From contig CAZRDR010000056.1 in NCBI GenBank assembly GCA_964598995.1, forward strand, positions 1 to 14,087: a DNA stretch of 14,087 nucleotides, read 5' to 3'. A program made the translations under genes and the position numbers. Positions 1-7,035 of this stretch are shown here, piece after piece. Every line of letters begins with the position of its first letter. Positions within the stretch are counted from its first letter, which is position 1. The notes beneath the pieces were generated by a model. It worked only from the letters and a program-made list of their open reading frames with translations. It was not told the DNA's origin and did not search any database. Source of the stretch: JACROF01 sp964598995 (lineage in GTDB: Bacteria; Patescibacteriota; Microgenomatia; Levybacterales; UBA12049).

Positions 1-645
1 TCCTGGCTGGATAATACACTTCAGATTAAAGCAACGGCTAATGAGACGCTCGACGAGATTGACTATGACTTTCGTGTAGTTGATAGTCCTGCTGACATCC
101 ATCAGGAGATAATTGAAAAAAATAAAATTAACAATAAAGCACGAATGCTGGCAGGTTACTGTTGGAACTGGGTGAGTAAGAAGAACCCTGAAGCGAAAGA
201 TATTATCATAGGGGACTATACTGCTACATGGAATTTAGATGAACATGGACAAGCATGGATTATTCATCCAGAGTCAGTGAGTGAAGTTGGCTGTATTCAC
301 ACGTCACAAGGACTTGAGTTAGATTATGTTGGTGTCATTATCGGTCCTGATCTGATAGTCAGAGAAGGGATGATCATTACTGATGCTACTAAAAGGGCCT
401 CTACTGACAAATCAATACAAGGGTATAAACAGCTAGCAAAGGAAGATCCGGTCAGAGCTAAAGAAATAGCTGATATGATAATCAAGAATACATATCGAAC
501 GCTCATGACACGAGGAATGAAAGGTTGTTACATTTACTGCACTGACCCTGAGACTCAGGACTATTTCAAACAGCAATTATCGAGAAGAGACATCTCATAT
601 AGTGACATTCCAAGTGGTGCATCCCTTAATATTGATAGGGAGTAG
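1..645 (+). CDS. DUF2075 (Schlafen-type) DNA/RNA helicase, C-terminal part, 5'-truncated
   Basis: The reading frame is open from base 1 to a TAG at 643-645, so this is the last 214 residues of a longer protein whose start lies outside the window. An ATG at 145 exists but is internal: the codons before it read as normal protein and continue the fold. Residues encoded around 298-350 (HTSQGLELDYVGVIIGPDL) and 500-560 (TRGMKGCYIYCTDPETQDYF) match the late helicase motifs of the DUF2075/Schlafen group-3 superfamily 1 helicase family, where the TRGxKGxYIY segment acts like motif VI in ATP-coupled nucleic-acid handling. Walker A and B would be upstream and cannot be seen. Such proteins are often found in accessory or defence-linked regions, but the cellular role is unknown. 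radC follows after only 3 nt, so the two are probably co-transcribed. The family call is confident; the function is not. Confidence 0.85.
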   Translation, partial: SWLDNTLQIKATANETLDEIDYDFRVVDSPADIHQEIIEKNKINNKARMLAGYCWNWVSKKNPEAKDIIIGDYTATWNLDEHGQAWIIHPESVSEVGCIHTSQGLELDYVGVIIGPDLIVREGMIITDATKRASTDKSIQGYKQLAKEDPVRAKEIADMIIKNTYRTLMTRGMKGCYIYCTDPETQDYFKQQLSRRDISYSDIPSGASLNIDRE

Positions 646-648
646 TGT

Positions 649-1338
649 ATGACTAAACAACTACCCACCAAACATCTCGGCGAGGGTCATAGAAAAAGAT
701 TACGGGAGAGATTTTTACAGTCGGGACTTGATGGATTTCTCGACTATGAAATTGTAGAACTACTTCTAACTCTTGGAACACCACGTCGAGACTGCAAACA
801 ACAGGCGAAGGCAGCAATCGCACAGTTTAATGGACTTGCAGGTGTTTTGGATGCAACTTTTGAAGAACTGCAGCAAGTAAAAGGGATCGGACCTTCAAAT
901 GCATTCGGTCTCAAATTATTTCAAGCAGTCTCAGAACGTTATGCCAAAGAAAAGGTCACTCCAACTACTTTTTTAGATTCTCCACAGTTAGTATTTGAGT
1001 ATTTAAAAGAAAAAATCGGCAAAGAGAAAAAAGAGCATTTCATCCTGTTATGCCTGGACACTCGTAATAATCTCATTGTTGATGAAGTGTCTGTTGGCAT
1101 ATTAAATGCTAGTCTAGTCCATCCTCGTGAGATGTTCAAACGAGCAATTCTCAATAGCTCCTCACATGTTGTTATCGCACATAATCATCCATCCGGTGAT
1201 CCGACACCTTCAACAGAAGATATTATGACGACCAAACGGCTAAAAGAAGCAGGCAAGATTATAGGAATAGATGTTGTAGATCATATAATTATTGGAAGTA
1301 CTCATTTCTATAGTCTCAAGCAAGGAGGAATTATATAA
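649..1338 (+). CDS. radC: RadC-family JAB/MPN metalloprotein
   Basis: A 229-residue protein, close to the usual length of the family (about 220). The N-terminal half (about 10-100) is the UPF0758 domain, with a helix-hairpin-helix-like stretch ELQQVKGIGPSNAFGLKL at about 73-90. The C-terminal half is a JAB/MPN+ domain whose zinc ligands are visible as HNHPSG followed by an Asp (His178, His180, Asp191). The old name implies DNA repair, but a repair role has been disputed in E. coli; JAB chemistry suggests a metal-dependent hydrolase, and relatives are common on mobile elements. The ATG at 649 lies 3 nt after the helicase stop. A GGGAG overlapping that stop region (about 638-642) can act as Shine-Dalgarno, so translation is probably coupled. 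The gene looks intact. The repeat-rich intergenic segment follows directly. Confidence 0.93.
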   Translation: MTKQLPTKHLGEGHRKRLRERFLQSGLDGFLDYEIVELLLTLGTPRRDCKQQAKAAIAQFNGLAGVLDATFEELQQVKGIGPSNAFGLKLFQAVSERYAKEKVTPTTFLDSPQLVFEYLKEKIGKEKKEHFILLCLDTRNNLIVDEVSVGILNASLVHPREMFKRAILNSSSHVVIAHNHPSGDPTPSTEDIMTTKRLKEAGKIIGIDVVDHIIIGSTHFYSLKQGGII

Positions 1339-1376
1339 TTAGCAATGTAAATCTTGGTGGATTTCGGGAATTGGTG

Positions 1377-1413
1377 GCCTCGATTCACCAGGATCATCCT
1401 GGTGAATCGAGGC
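1377..1413. repeat. Perfect 37-bp palindrome (18-bp arms, 1-nt centre)
   Basis: Bases 1377-1394 are the exact reverse complement of 1396-1413 around a central C. As RNA or DNA it would form a long perfect hairpin or cruciform. It lies between the convergent ends of radC (+) and the PIN-like toxin gene (-). No T-run follows either arm, so it is not a standard intrinsic terminator, although it could still slow or protect transcript 3' ends. It may also be a REP-like element or a protein-binding site. Confidence 0.9.
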
Positions 1414-1474
1414 TCAATCCTGGTCAATCCTGGATACATAAAAATGCCGCCAAGATCCCATCCTGGTCCAGGAT
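1388..1474. repeat. Cluster of CCTGG/CCAGG repeats, including a second palindrome
   Basis: CCAGG or CCTGG occurs six times here: 1388-1392, 1398-1402, 1419-1423, 1429-1433, 1462-1466 and 1468-1472. The decamer TCAATCCTGG is repeated in tandem at 1414-1423 and 1424-1433. A second perfect palindrome, ATCCTGG-T-CCAGGAT, occupies 1460-1474 and abuts the toxin stop codon. Two TTGGTGG copies (1354-1360, 1371-1377) precede the cluster. The stretch reads as a decayed or expanding small repeat family, not a gene. Confidence 0.8.
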
Positions 1475-1831
1475 CTACTTTGTTCTATTTTTAGTTTTAA
1501 GCTTAGGGGTAGGGAGGGAGTCAGCATTGATCAGAGTAGCTTTCCCTTGATAGTCGTCAGGGTTTTTGCGACGAATAAAGTTACAGACTAAGCTATCAAT
1601 TTCCTCGTTAGAGAGATCTCCTGGAATTCCAAAAACACCTGCACTGTTCGTCTTTACTAATCTTTTGAAGTCTTTAAAGTTAATCGTGAGGACCAATAGT
1701 TTCTCTTTCGTTGCAAGTTGATAGATCTCCTCATCAGATGCTTTACGGCTCAGACCATAGTTCAAAACTGCATGTGATAGGTGAGCTTTTTTACATAACT
1801 TTACGAATTTATCAGGTCTGGCAAATGCCAC
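1475..1831 (-). CDS. DUF5615 PIN-like toxin, unusual start
   Basis: The segment GLSRKASDEEIYQLATKEKLLVLTINFKDF is typical of DUF5615 (Mut7-C-like PIN) proteins, the presumed RNase toxins paired with DUF433 antitoxins; the antitoxin gene lies just upstream on the same strand. The only canonical start codon in frame is GTG at 1829-1831, giving 118 residues, with no Shine-Dalgarno before it. The frame, however, stays open upstream to a stop at 1934-1936 and encodes KKFRFLTDV immediately before the GTG. That matches the conserved first strand of the family, including the first acidic active-site residue. The 1832-1933 stretch has no ATG, GTG or TTG. Either the protein begins at a non-standard site, is made by +1 frameshifting from the antitoxin frame, or has lost its N-terminus and is inactive. 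The family is confident; the true N-terminus and activity are uncertain. The gene ends with TAG next to a palindrome. Confidence 0.72.
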   Translation of the reverse strand: MAFARPDKFVKLCKKAHLSHAVLNYGLSRKASDEEIYQLATKEKLLVLTINFKDFKRLVKTNSAGVFGIPGDLSNEEIDSLVCNFIRRKNPDDYQGKATLINADSLPTPKLKTKNRTK

Positions 1832-1880
1832 ATCGGTAAGAAATCTGAATTTCTTTGTTTTTTTAGAAGTAGCGGAATTA

Positions 1881-2087
1881 TTAGGCGATTTGTGCTTCGT
1901 AGTATTTAAGAAGATCTTTGAGATCTTTTGCTGTTAGATCCTCAAGAAATGGATAGTCACTTTTAAAATCATCTACTGTATATCCTTGGCCGATGAGCGC
2001 CATAATACGACTAATCGGGATACGAGTGCCACGGAGGACTGGCTGGCCGCCTAAAATGTGAGGATTTTGTTCAATAACGTCTGGCAT
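1881..2087 (-). CDS. DUF433 antitoxin (VapB45-like)
   Basis: A 68-residue protein of full family length. It carries the DUF433 signature: a NPHILGGQPVLRGTRIPI stretch near the N-terminus, then a helical segment (ISRIMALIGQGYTVDDFKSDYPFL) and a C-terminal helix rich in Lys, Leu and Tyr. DUF433 proteins are small winged-helix-like DNA-binding antitoxins typically encoded before DUF5615 PIN-like toxins, which is the arrangement here. The ATG has an AAAGGA Shine-Dalgarno at about 2095-2100 and a good -10 box further upstream, so it should be the first gene of the pair. It probably neutralises the toxin by direct binding and represses the shared promoter; both are inferred from related modules. 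Confidence 0.88.
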   Translation of the reverse strand: MPDVIEQNPHILGGQPVLRGTRIPISRIMALIGQGYTVDDFKSDYPFLEDLTAKDLKDLLKYYEAQIA

Positions 2088-2111
2088 AGTGGTATCCTTT
2101 CTCAGCTTAGG

Positions 2112-2120
2112 ATTATAGCA
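2112..2120 (-). promoter_or_regulatory. Extended -10 promoter of the toxin-antitoxin pair
   Basis: On the minus strand TGC-TATAAT (2120 to 2112) is a perfect extended -10 element 24 nt before the antitoxin ATG. A TTGACA occurs at 2133-2128 but only 10 nt upstream, too close to be its -35. A short inverted repeat (ATCCT at 2098-2094 with AGGAT at 2113-2109, in + coordinates) lies between the -10 and the Shine-Dalgarno and could be an operator for self-repression. Confidence 0.6.
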
Positions 2121-2167
2121 TAGAGTTTGTCAAGAGTTGCTTAATAGTAAGTAAAAGAGAAGTAAGG

Positions 2168-2497
2168 TTATTTTATACTCCTTTTCATTTTTGGGGCGGG
2201 GAGGGCAGAGAAAGTGATCCGAGCGAGTTCTGCCAAGAACTCGCGATCTTCCCATTTATCCTCAGGGATGACCATATAATCTTTCGACCCGGGATAACAG
2301 GGAGCCATCTCGGCCTCAGGATAAAATTTCTGACCCTCTGCAGTTGGTTTGATATAGAGCATGTCGTCACACACGAAAGCGATGACTTTACCATCCAGAT
2401 AGACAGCGTACTCGCCGAACATCTTTCTATTTGTTATCAGTCCAGCAGCACTCATTTGCTCACAGATAAAATCGACTGTTGACTGCTTTGTGGCCAT
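2168..2497 (-). CDS. TfoX N-terminal domain protein
   Basis: A 109-residue protein with the features of a stand-alone TfoX_N domain: a C-x-x-M-S-A-A-G-like helix, the RKMFGEYAVYLDGKVIAFVCDDMLYIKP core, a KDYMVIPED segment and a C-terminal helix. In gamma-proteobacteria the longer TfoX/Sxy protein helps switch on competence genes. Single-domain versions like this are widespread and of unknown function, so no competence role is claimed. The ATG at 2497 has no Shine-Dalgarno; a TGC-TAAAAT box ends 6 nt before it, which suggests a leaderless message. That promoter overlaps the stop-codon region of the upstream ATPase gene (19-nt gap), so it may also be read from the ATPase transcript. A second, shorter frame inside this gene is only a shadow. 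Confidence 0.85.
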   Translation of the reverse strand: MATKQSTVDFICEQMSAAGLITNRKMFGEYAVYLDGKVIAFVCDDMLYIKPTAEGQKFYPEAEMAPCYPGSKDYMVIPEDKWEDREFLAELARITFSALPAPKMKRSIK

Positions 2498-2503
2498 AGC
2501 ACG

Positions 2504-2512
2504 ATTTTAGCA
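2504..2512 (-). promoter_or_regulatory. Extended -10 for leaderless TfoX-N transcript
   Basis: The minus strand reads TGC-TAAAAT from 2512 to 2504, then exactly 6 nt, then the ATG at 2497. Transcription starting 6-7 nt after the hexamer would begin at or next to the A of the start codon. No Shine-Dalgarno is present. Confidence 0.55.
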
Positions 2513-2516
2513 AATC

Positions 2517-5153
2517 TTAATGGACGTGGTGGAGGAAAAGGTGGGTCTTATTATTCACTATTTTCTGGATATCAAACATAAGGACGATAAGGAAAGCGGC
2601 TCCCATGGCGATAAGCCAACTCTCAAAGCCAAGCGGGGTAGTCTCAAAGAAACGTCCTATTGGAGTATAGATAATGATGATCGTTGCCACAACTGATGCG
2701 AGTGATGCTATAAATAAGTACTTATTCACGAATAAGCCTCTATTTAATACTCTATATCTGAATGATCGGAAGTTAAAAGCGTTAGCGATCTGAATAAATA
2801 TCACGCTGACAAGCACGGTTGTTCTTGCTTCTTCACGGGTGAACTCCATGATATTAAATGAGAGATATGATACCCCAAAGGCGATAATACCCATCGCTAC
2901 GCCGTTGAGAATTAAGAGATTGAGAAATTCTGTCGTTAAGATCTGGGCATTTTTTCGTGGACGCTCCTGCATAATATCTTTGGAGGTTCGATTAAATCCA
3001 AGGGTAATGGCCGGCATATCATCAGTAACAATATTGATAAAAAGAATCTGCAGTGCAGTCAGAATTGGAGTATACCAGCCAAGATAAGGCCCAACGATCA
3101 TCGCCATAAAGAGGATATAGATATCAGATAGGTTACAGGCGAGTTGGTAGGTGACAAATTTACGAATGTTGTTAAAGATAGTCCGGCCTTCACGAATAGC
3201 CGTGACGATGGTGGCGAAGTTGTCGTCTTTAAGAGTGATGTCGGCTACTGAGCGTGACACATCCGTACCATTTATACCTAGTGCCACACCGATGTGCGCT
3301 TCTTTCAGAGCAGGTGCGTCATTTACTCCATCTCCTGTCATCGTTACTATTTCATTGTTCGCCTTAAGTGCTTTGATGATACGTAATTTGTCCTCGGGCT
3401 GAACACGGGCGAAAATCGCAATGTTTTTAACCGAGTTTGCTAGTTCTTCATCTGAAAGGCTGTTCAATTCTTCTCCAGTTATCGCATTTCCTTCAATACC
3501 AATTTGGGCAGCTATCGCAATAGCTGTTTCTTTGTTATCACCAGTAATCATTTTTACTTGAATACCGCTTTTTTTACATTGATCGATCGCATCAGCTACT
3601 TCTTCACGGGGTGGATCTTCCATTCCAATCATCCCTAAAAACACAAATGAATCCTCTGTGTAGGTATCTTCTTTGTTTTCTTTATATGCCAGTGCGATTG
3701 TGCGGTAGCCTTTCGAGGTGAGATCCTGATGTGCTTTCTCAATTTCAGACCTTTCTAAGTCGCTCATACTAACAACGCTCCCATTCTTTAACTGTGAAGA
3801 GCATTTCTTGATCAGTATCTCTGGAGCGCCTTTCCCATAAACGATTTTTTTACCACCTTCATCATAAAGGACAGACATCATTTTTCTTTTAGAGTCAAAA
3901 GGCATTTCTTCAATACGTTCTGAGGTAACATCATCCTTAAAGAAATTGATTTTCGCACCTAGTGTTAGAAGTGCGCCTTCTGTAGCAGATCCGATGACCT
4001 TAAAAGTATTCTGTGCTTCTAACGGCTTGAGTGTTGAGTCATTACAGATAACTCCACAGCGAATAAGTGACGTTAGTGACGAATTTTTCGGATCAATAGC
4101 TGTTCCATTCTGAGTGATAGCGCCAGTCGAGTCATAGCCAACACCGCTTACGTCGAAAAAAACACCATTTTGGTAGATCTTGCGTGCAGTCATCTCACCT
4201 TTGGTGATAGTACCTGTCTTATCTGAACAGATAACTGTTGTCTCGCCGAGTGTCTCGATGATTGACATACGGTTGATAATTGCGTTTTGTTTTGCCATGC
4301 GGTTAGCTCCATAAGCGAGAGTAGTGGTGAGAACTACAGGAAACGCTTCAGGGAATGAGGACACTGCTAGAGCGATCATCACGATGAGGATACTAATGGT
4401 AGTAGGCAGAGTAATCGCGTCGGCCCGATAAAAAAGTATCAGTCCAGTAAGGATTGAAGCAGACAGTCCAATATAGATCATGTAGCGTGAGACTTTATTT
4501 ACTTTATCTTGCAGAGGAAGGTTTTTTTCGGCAGTTGAGATCATGCCAGCGATGTTGCCGAATTTTGTTTTCATACCTGTCTTAACTACTTGTGCCTTAC
4601 AATGACCGCTTACGACAAAGGATCCCATGTACAGAGTGCTTTCTTCGCTAGCTGTGGGTACGGAAGATGCTGACGTTTTTGTAATGTCATTGGACTCACC
4701 GGTGAGAATTGCTTCATTTGCTTTAAGATTACTTTCATCAAGGACGATACAGTCAGCAGGTATTCTCTCACCAGTGCGGAGTATGAGAATATCGTCTGGA
4801 ACTATCTGACTTGAAGGAATTTCCTGCTCTTTACTATCGCGTATCACTCTTGATACAGGCGTAATCATAGACCTCAGAGCATTGAGTGCTTTTTCTGCTT
4901 TATATTCCTGGATAAAGCCTGTGATGACGACGATACCAATAACACTACAAATGACATAGCCAGTCAGTGTTTCCCCAAGAAAGAAGGTAAGTATGGCAGT
5001 AAATACAAGCAGGTAGACGACTACATTTTTTTCAACTTGTCTAAAAAGTACTCGAAGAAATGATGACTTCTGAACCTCATGAATTTCGTTGAGGCCAACT
5101 TCAGAAAGTCGTCGTTGAGCTTCTTGACTGGTTAAGCCTGGCAGGTCAGTCAT
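2517..5153 (-). CDS. P-type Ca2+-transporting ATPase (P2 type)
   Basis: An integral membrane pump that uses ATP to move cations, probably Ca2+ exported from the cytoplasm. From the N-terminus: a Cation_ATPase_N stretch (LPGLTSQEAQRRL), M1-M2, the actuator domain with LTGES, M3-M4, the phosphorylation motif DKTGT (Asp about 311), the nucleotide-binding domain, the hinge TGDGVNDAPALKEAHIG, and M5-M10. Ca2+ site II is conserved: Glu in PEAFP of M4, and Asn and Asp in NIVTDD of M6. Site I looks weakened: the M5 Glu of SERCA is Asp (CNLSDI) and the M8 Glu is Gln (FIQIANAFN). One ion per cycle, as in PMCA, is therefore likely. I chose ATG 5153 (878 residues); a TTG at 5183 would add ten residues, but a plausible promoter lies between the two. 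Exact ion specificity is inferred. Confidence 0.92.
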   Translation of the reverse strand: MTDLPGLTSQEAQRRLSEVGLNEIHEVQKSSFLRVLFRQVEKNVVVYLLVFTAILTFFLGETLTGYVICSVIGIVVITGFIQEYKAEKALNALRSMITPVSRVIRDSKEQEIPSSQIVPDDILILRTGERIPADCIVLDESNLKANEAILTGESNDITKTSASSVPTASEESTLYMGSFVVSGHCKAQVVKTGMKTKFGNIAGMISTAEKNLPLQDKVNKVSRYMIYIGLSASILTGLILFYRADAITLPTTISILIVMIALAVSSFPEAFPVVLTTTLAYGANRMAKQNAIINRMSIIETLGETTVICSDKTGTITKGEMTARKIYQNGVFFDVSGVGYDSTGAITQNGTAIDPKNSSLTSLIRCGVICNDSTLKPLEAQNTFKVIGSATEGALLTLGAKINFFKDDVTSERIEEMPFDSKRKMMSVLYDEGGKKIVYGKGAPEILIKKCSSQLKNGSVVSMSDLERSEIEKAHQDLTSKGYRTIALAYKENKEDTYTEDSFVFLGMIGMEDPPREEVADAIDQCKKSGIQVKMITGDNKETAIAIAAQIGIEGNAITGEELNSLSDEELANSVKNIAIFARVQPEDKLRIIKALKANNEIVTMTGDGVNDAPALKEAHIGVALGINGTDVSRSVADITLKDDNFATIVTAIREGRTIFNNIRKFVTYQLACNLSDIYILFMAMIVGPYLGWYTPILTALQILFINIVTDDMPAITLGFNRTSKDIMQERPRKNAQILTTEFLNLLILNGVAMGIIAFGVSYLSFNIMEFTREEARTTVLVSVIFIQIANAFNFRSFRYRVLNRGLFVNKYLFIASLASVVATIIIIYTPIGRFFETTPLGFESWLIAMGAAFLIVLMFDIQKIVNNKTHLFLHHVH

Positions 5154-5166
5154 AGGGGATCTATCC

Positions 5167-5175
5167 ACTGTATCA
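5167..5175 (-). promoter_or_regulatory. Possible extended -10 upstream of the ATPase
   Basis: The minus strand reads TGA-TACAGT (5175 to 5167), matching four of six -10 positions plus the TGn extension, 13 nt before ATG 5153. If real, the message has a leader of about 6 nt and cannot start translation at the upstream TTG (5183). No Shine-Dalgarno precedes either start. Confidence 0.35.
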
Positions 5176-5233
5176 GATCGCAAGGAAAAGGCTCAAGTAT
5201 TCAAGCAAATTCTTACAGTCGTTTGGGAAGCTA

Positions 5234-5263
5234 TTGACTTAGAATCGACCATATAGATAAGCT
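5234..5263 (+). promoter_or_regulatory. Possible promoter of the propeller/LysM gene
   Basis: TTGACT (5234-5239) matches five of six -35 positions. TAAGCT at 5258-5263, 18 nt on, is a weak -10 lying 6 nt before the ATG at 5270, the same distance seen at four other genes here. The alternative -10 reading TATAGA (5252-5257) is too close to the -35. Confidence 0.4.
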
Positions 5264-5269
5264 GGATGT

Positions 5270-6871
5270 ATGCGGTATTTCGGCAAGTTTTTTGCATCAA
5301 TTTTTACTCTTTCCCTCATCCTCTGTGTATCCGCACTCGTTACTAGACCTGTATATGCCTCGGTAAGCTGGACTGAAAACCAGCCAGCAGGAGGGCAGGA
5401 TAGGGGATGGGCGACGGTATCAATCTCAGGTGATGGACAGAAAGTACTCGTAGGAAATCAAGACGGCGGCTTATACATTTCAGGAGACGGCGGTAGTAAT
5501 TGGGGGAAAATCACTCCAAGTGGGAGTGAATTTGATGTCTGGTATACCAGTGGCATGTCTAAAAGCGGGAGAATAATTCTGGCTGGGGTATATGGCGGCT
5601 CATTGTATATCTCACGAGATGGGGGTGACGGCTGGACTGAAGTTCAGCCAGCGGGCAGTTCAGGTCATAATTGGTTGAATACCAGTATGTCATCAGGTGG
5701 ACAGGTTATCCTCGTATCGTATGAAAGCGGCCGTCTCTATCGGTCGCTTGATGAGGGGAACACATGGAGTGAAGTGCGACCAGCGGGGAACAGCAATTTT
5801 ACGTGGTACACGGCTGTCTCGGGAGATGGGAAGACTATGCTCGCTGGCGGCGACGCTGGATCAGGCGGCAGACTTTACATCTCACATGATAGCGGAACGA
5901 GTTGGACTGAGACACGACCTAATGGAGACTCGGATTGGGGATGGCGGACGATGGGTATGTCATCAGATGGAAAAACGATGATAGCTGGGATAAGCGGCAC
6001 TGGGATCTATGAATCAACCGATGGTGGAGTAGGCTGGCGTCTGAATGATCCTCCGGGAGCATCTTCTGATTATTGGGTAGGGTCTACAGTCTCTGAGGAT
6101 GGAATGACGATAGTTCTCAGCAATACAAGCCGATTGTACCTGTCGAGTGATCGGGGCAATACCTGGTCGGAGACGCAACCTGCGGGAAGTGTAGATAAAG
6201 ACTGGGAGTTAGGAGGTATATCAGGCGATGGCCAAATCCTGTTCTCAGGCGCTTATTCCGGACGACTCTATAAAGGGACAAATCCTCGCAGCATCTATCG
6301 TGAATCTCATGATAAACCGTCCTGCACTAAGCCAATTACTACTCCAGATCTCTTTCAAATAAGTACTTCGAAAAATACCGCGACACTTTACTATATGCCG
6401 GTTGCTGATGCTAAAAATTACCAGATTTCCTATGGTTTTGATAGTAAAGCAGACCAATTTAGCGTCATGACCGGACAGGGGACATCAACAGGTGTCTTGG
6501 CATATACCGTCAATGCTCTGCCTAGTGGGTCGACAATGTATTTTAAGATCTATGCCCAGAATGACTGCGGACAGGGGAAGTGGAGTAATCCGATCTCAGT
6601 AATGGTAGGTACTAACAGGAAATATTATAAAAGTTTACTCTCACAGGTAGTCGCAACATTATTGCCACAGAAGTCGACTAGTCTTAATACATCTGCACAG
6701 ACTTCCTTAGGGGGAAAGTGTAGAACTTATACGGTACAGTCAGGCGATAGTCTGTGGAATATCGCCAGTCAAAGCTTAGGAAGTGGGAAAAAGTTCGGGG
6801 ACATTATGCACGCGAATAATCTGAAGGATACGCATCTTCACACAGGTCAGCAGTTAAAACTCGGCTGCTAA
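5270..6871 (+). CDS. Secreted seven-repeat Asp-box beta-propeller protein with Fn3-like and LysM domains
   Basis: A 533-residue exported protein. Residues 1-30 form a Sec signal peptide (basic start, hydrophobic core, likely cleavage after VYA30). Residues 34-338 hold seven repeats of 41-46 residues, each opening with Trp (34, 78, 122, 166, 212, 256, 299) plus a T/S-E-x-x-P-x-G-like motif. Repeats 1-6 end in an Asp-box (for example SGDGGSNW, SSDRGNTW), and the seventh is degenerate. Seven repeats fit one closed seven-bladed BNR/sialidase-like propeller. Residues about 356-446 look like fibronectin type III. Residues 485-533 are a LysM domain (TYTVQSGDSLWNIASQSLG), flanked by Cys483 and Cys533, which may pair. 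LysM usually binds peptidoglycan or chitin-like glycans, so the protein probably sits on the cell wall or is released. Sialidase activity is not supported: I see no catalytic Arg triad. The ligand is unknown. It is divergent from the ATPase gene. Confidence 0.85.
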   Translation: MRYFGKFFASIFTLSLILCVSALVTRPVYASVSWTENQPAGGQDRGWATVSISGDGQKVLVGNQDGGLYISGDGGSNWGKITPSGSEFDVWYTSGMSKSGRIILAGVYGGSLYISRDGGDGWTEVQPAGSSGHNWLNTSMSSGGQVILVSYESGRLYRSLDEGNTWSEVRPAGNSNFTWYTAVSGDGKTMLAGGDAGSGGRLYISHDSGTSWTETRPNGDSDWGWRTMGMSSDGKTMIAGISGTGIYESTDGGVGWRLNDPPGASSDYWVGSTVSEDGMTIVLSNTSRLYLSSDRGNTWSETQPAGSVDKDWELGGISGDGQILFSGAYSGRLYKGTNPRSIYRESHDKPSCTKPITTPDLFQISTSKNTATLYYMPVADAKNYQISYGFDSKADQFSVMTGQGTSTGVLAYTVNALPSGSTMYFKIYAQNDCGQGKWSNPISVMVGTNRKYYKSLLSQVVATLLPQKSTSLNTSAQTSLGGKCRTYTVQSGDSLWNIASQSLGSGKKFGDIMHANNLKDTHLHTGQQLKLGC

Positions 6872-7035
6872 TTATCTCACGAACTAAGGGTTAAAGTTTC
6901 TTACCTAAAGCGACCATAACTATTACATGATACTTTTATCGTGATTGTAAAGTGAGTACTGTACCTGTTGTTTCATAACCAAAGAGACTGTCTAACAAAT
7001 TCTCTTTTTGAAAGTGTTGCACCTCCTACAACACT
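6872..7035 (+). other. Intergenic stretch with a weak AT-rich hairpin
   Basis: There is no coding frame of note between the LysM gene and the small zinc-ribbon gene. AAAGAGA (6981-6987) is the exact complement of TCTCTTT (7001-7007), followed by two more T, giving a 7-bp stem with a 13-nt loop. It could be a weak terminator of the LysM transcript but is AT-rich and not convincing. Confidence 0.35.
7013..7035 (+). promoter_or_regulatory. Hairpin ending at a start codon, with CCTCC in the loop
   Basis: AGTGTTG (7013-7019) pairs perfectly with CAACACT (7029-7035). The 9-nt loop CACCTCCTA contains CCTCC, which mimics the anti-Shine-Dalgarno end of 16S rRNA. The stem ends on the base before ATG 7036. 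It could control translation of the small zinc-ribbon gene or simply be chance. Confidence 0.35.

Noticed and set aside
1377..1413. The 37-bp palindrome as a classical rho-independent terminator
   Set aside because: Neither side has the following T-run. A weaker role in 3'-end protection remains possible.
1354..1474. The repeat cluster as a CRISPR array
   Set aside because: Repeats are 7-10 nt and irregularly spaced, spacers have no constant size, and no cas genes are in the window.
2128..2133. TTGACA as the -35 of the toxin-antitoxin promoter
   Set aside because: It is only 10 nt from the TATAAT. The extended TGC element explains the promoter better.
5154..5183. TTG 5183 as the start of the Ca2+-ATPase
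   Set aside because: The family start fits ATG 5153, there is no Shine-Dalgarno at the TTG, and a plausible -10 box lies between the two.
6245..6457. A 70-codon minus-strand frame under the Fn3-like region
   Set aside because: It is fully covered by the secreted protein gene, with no promoter, ribosome-binding site or domain signal.
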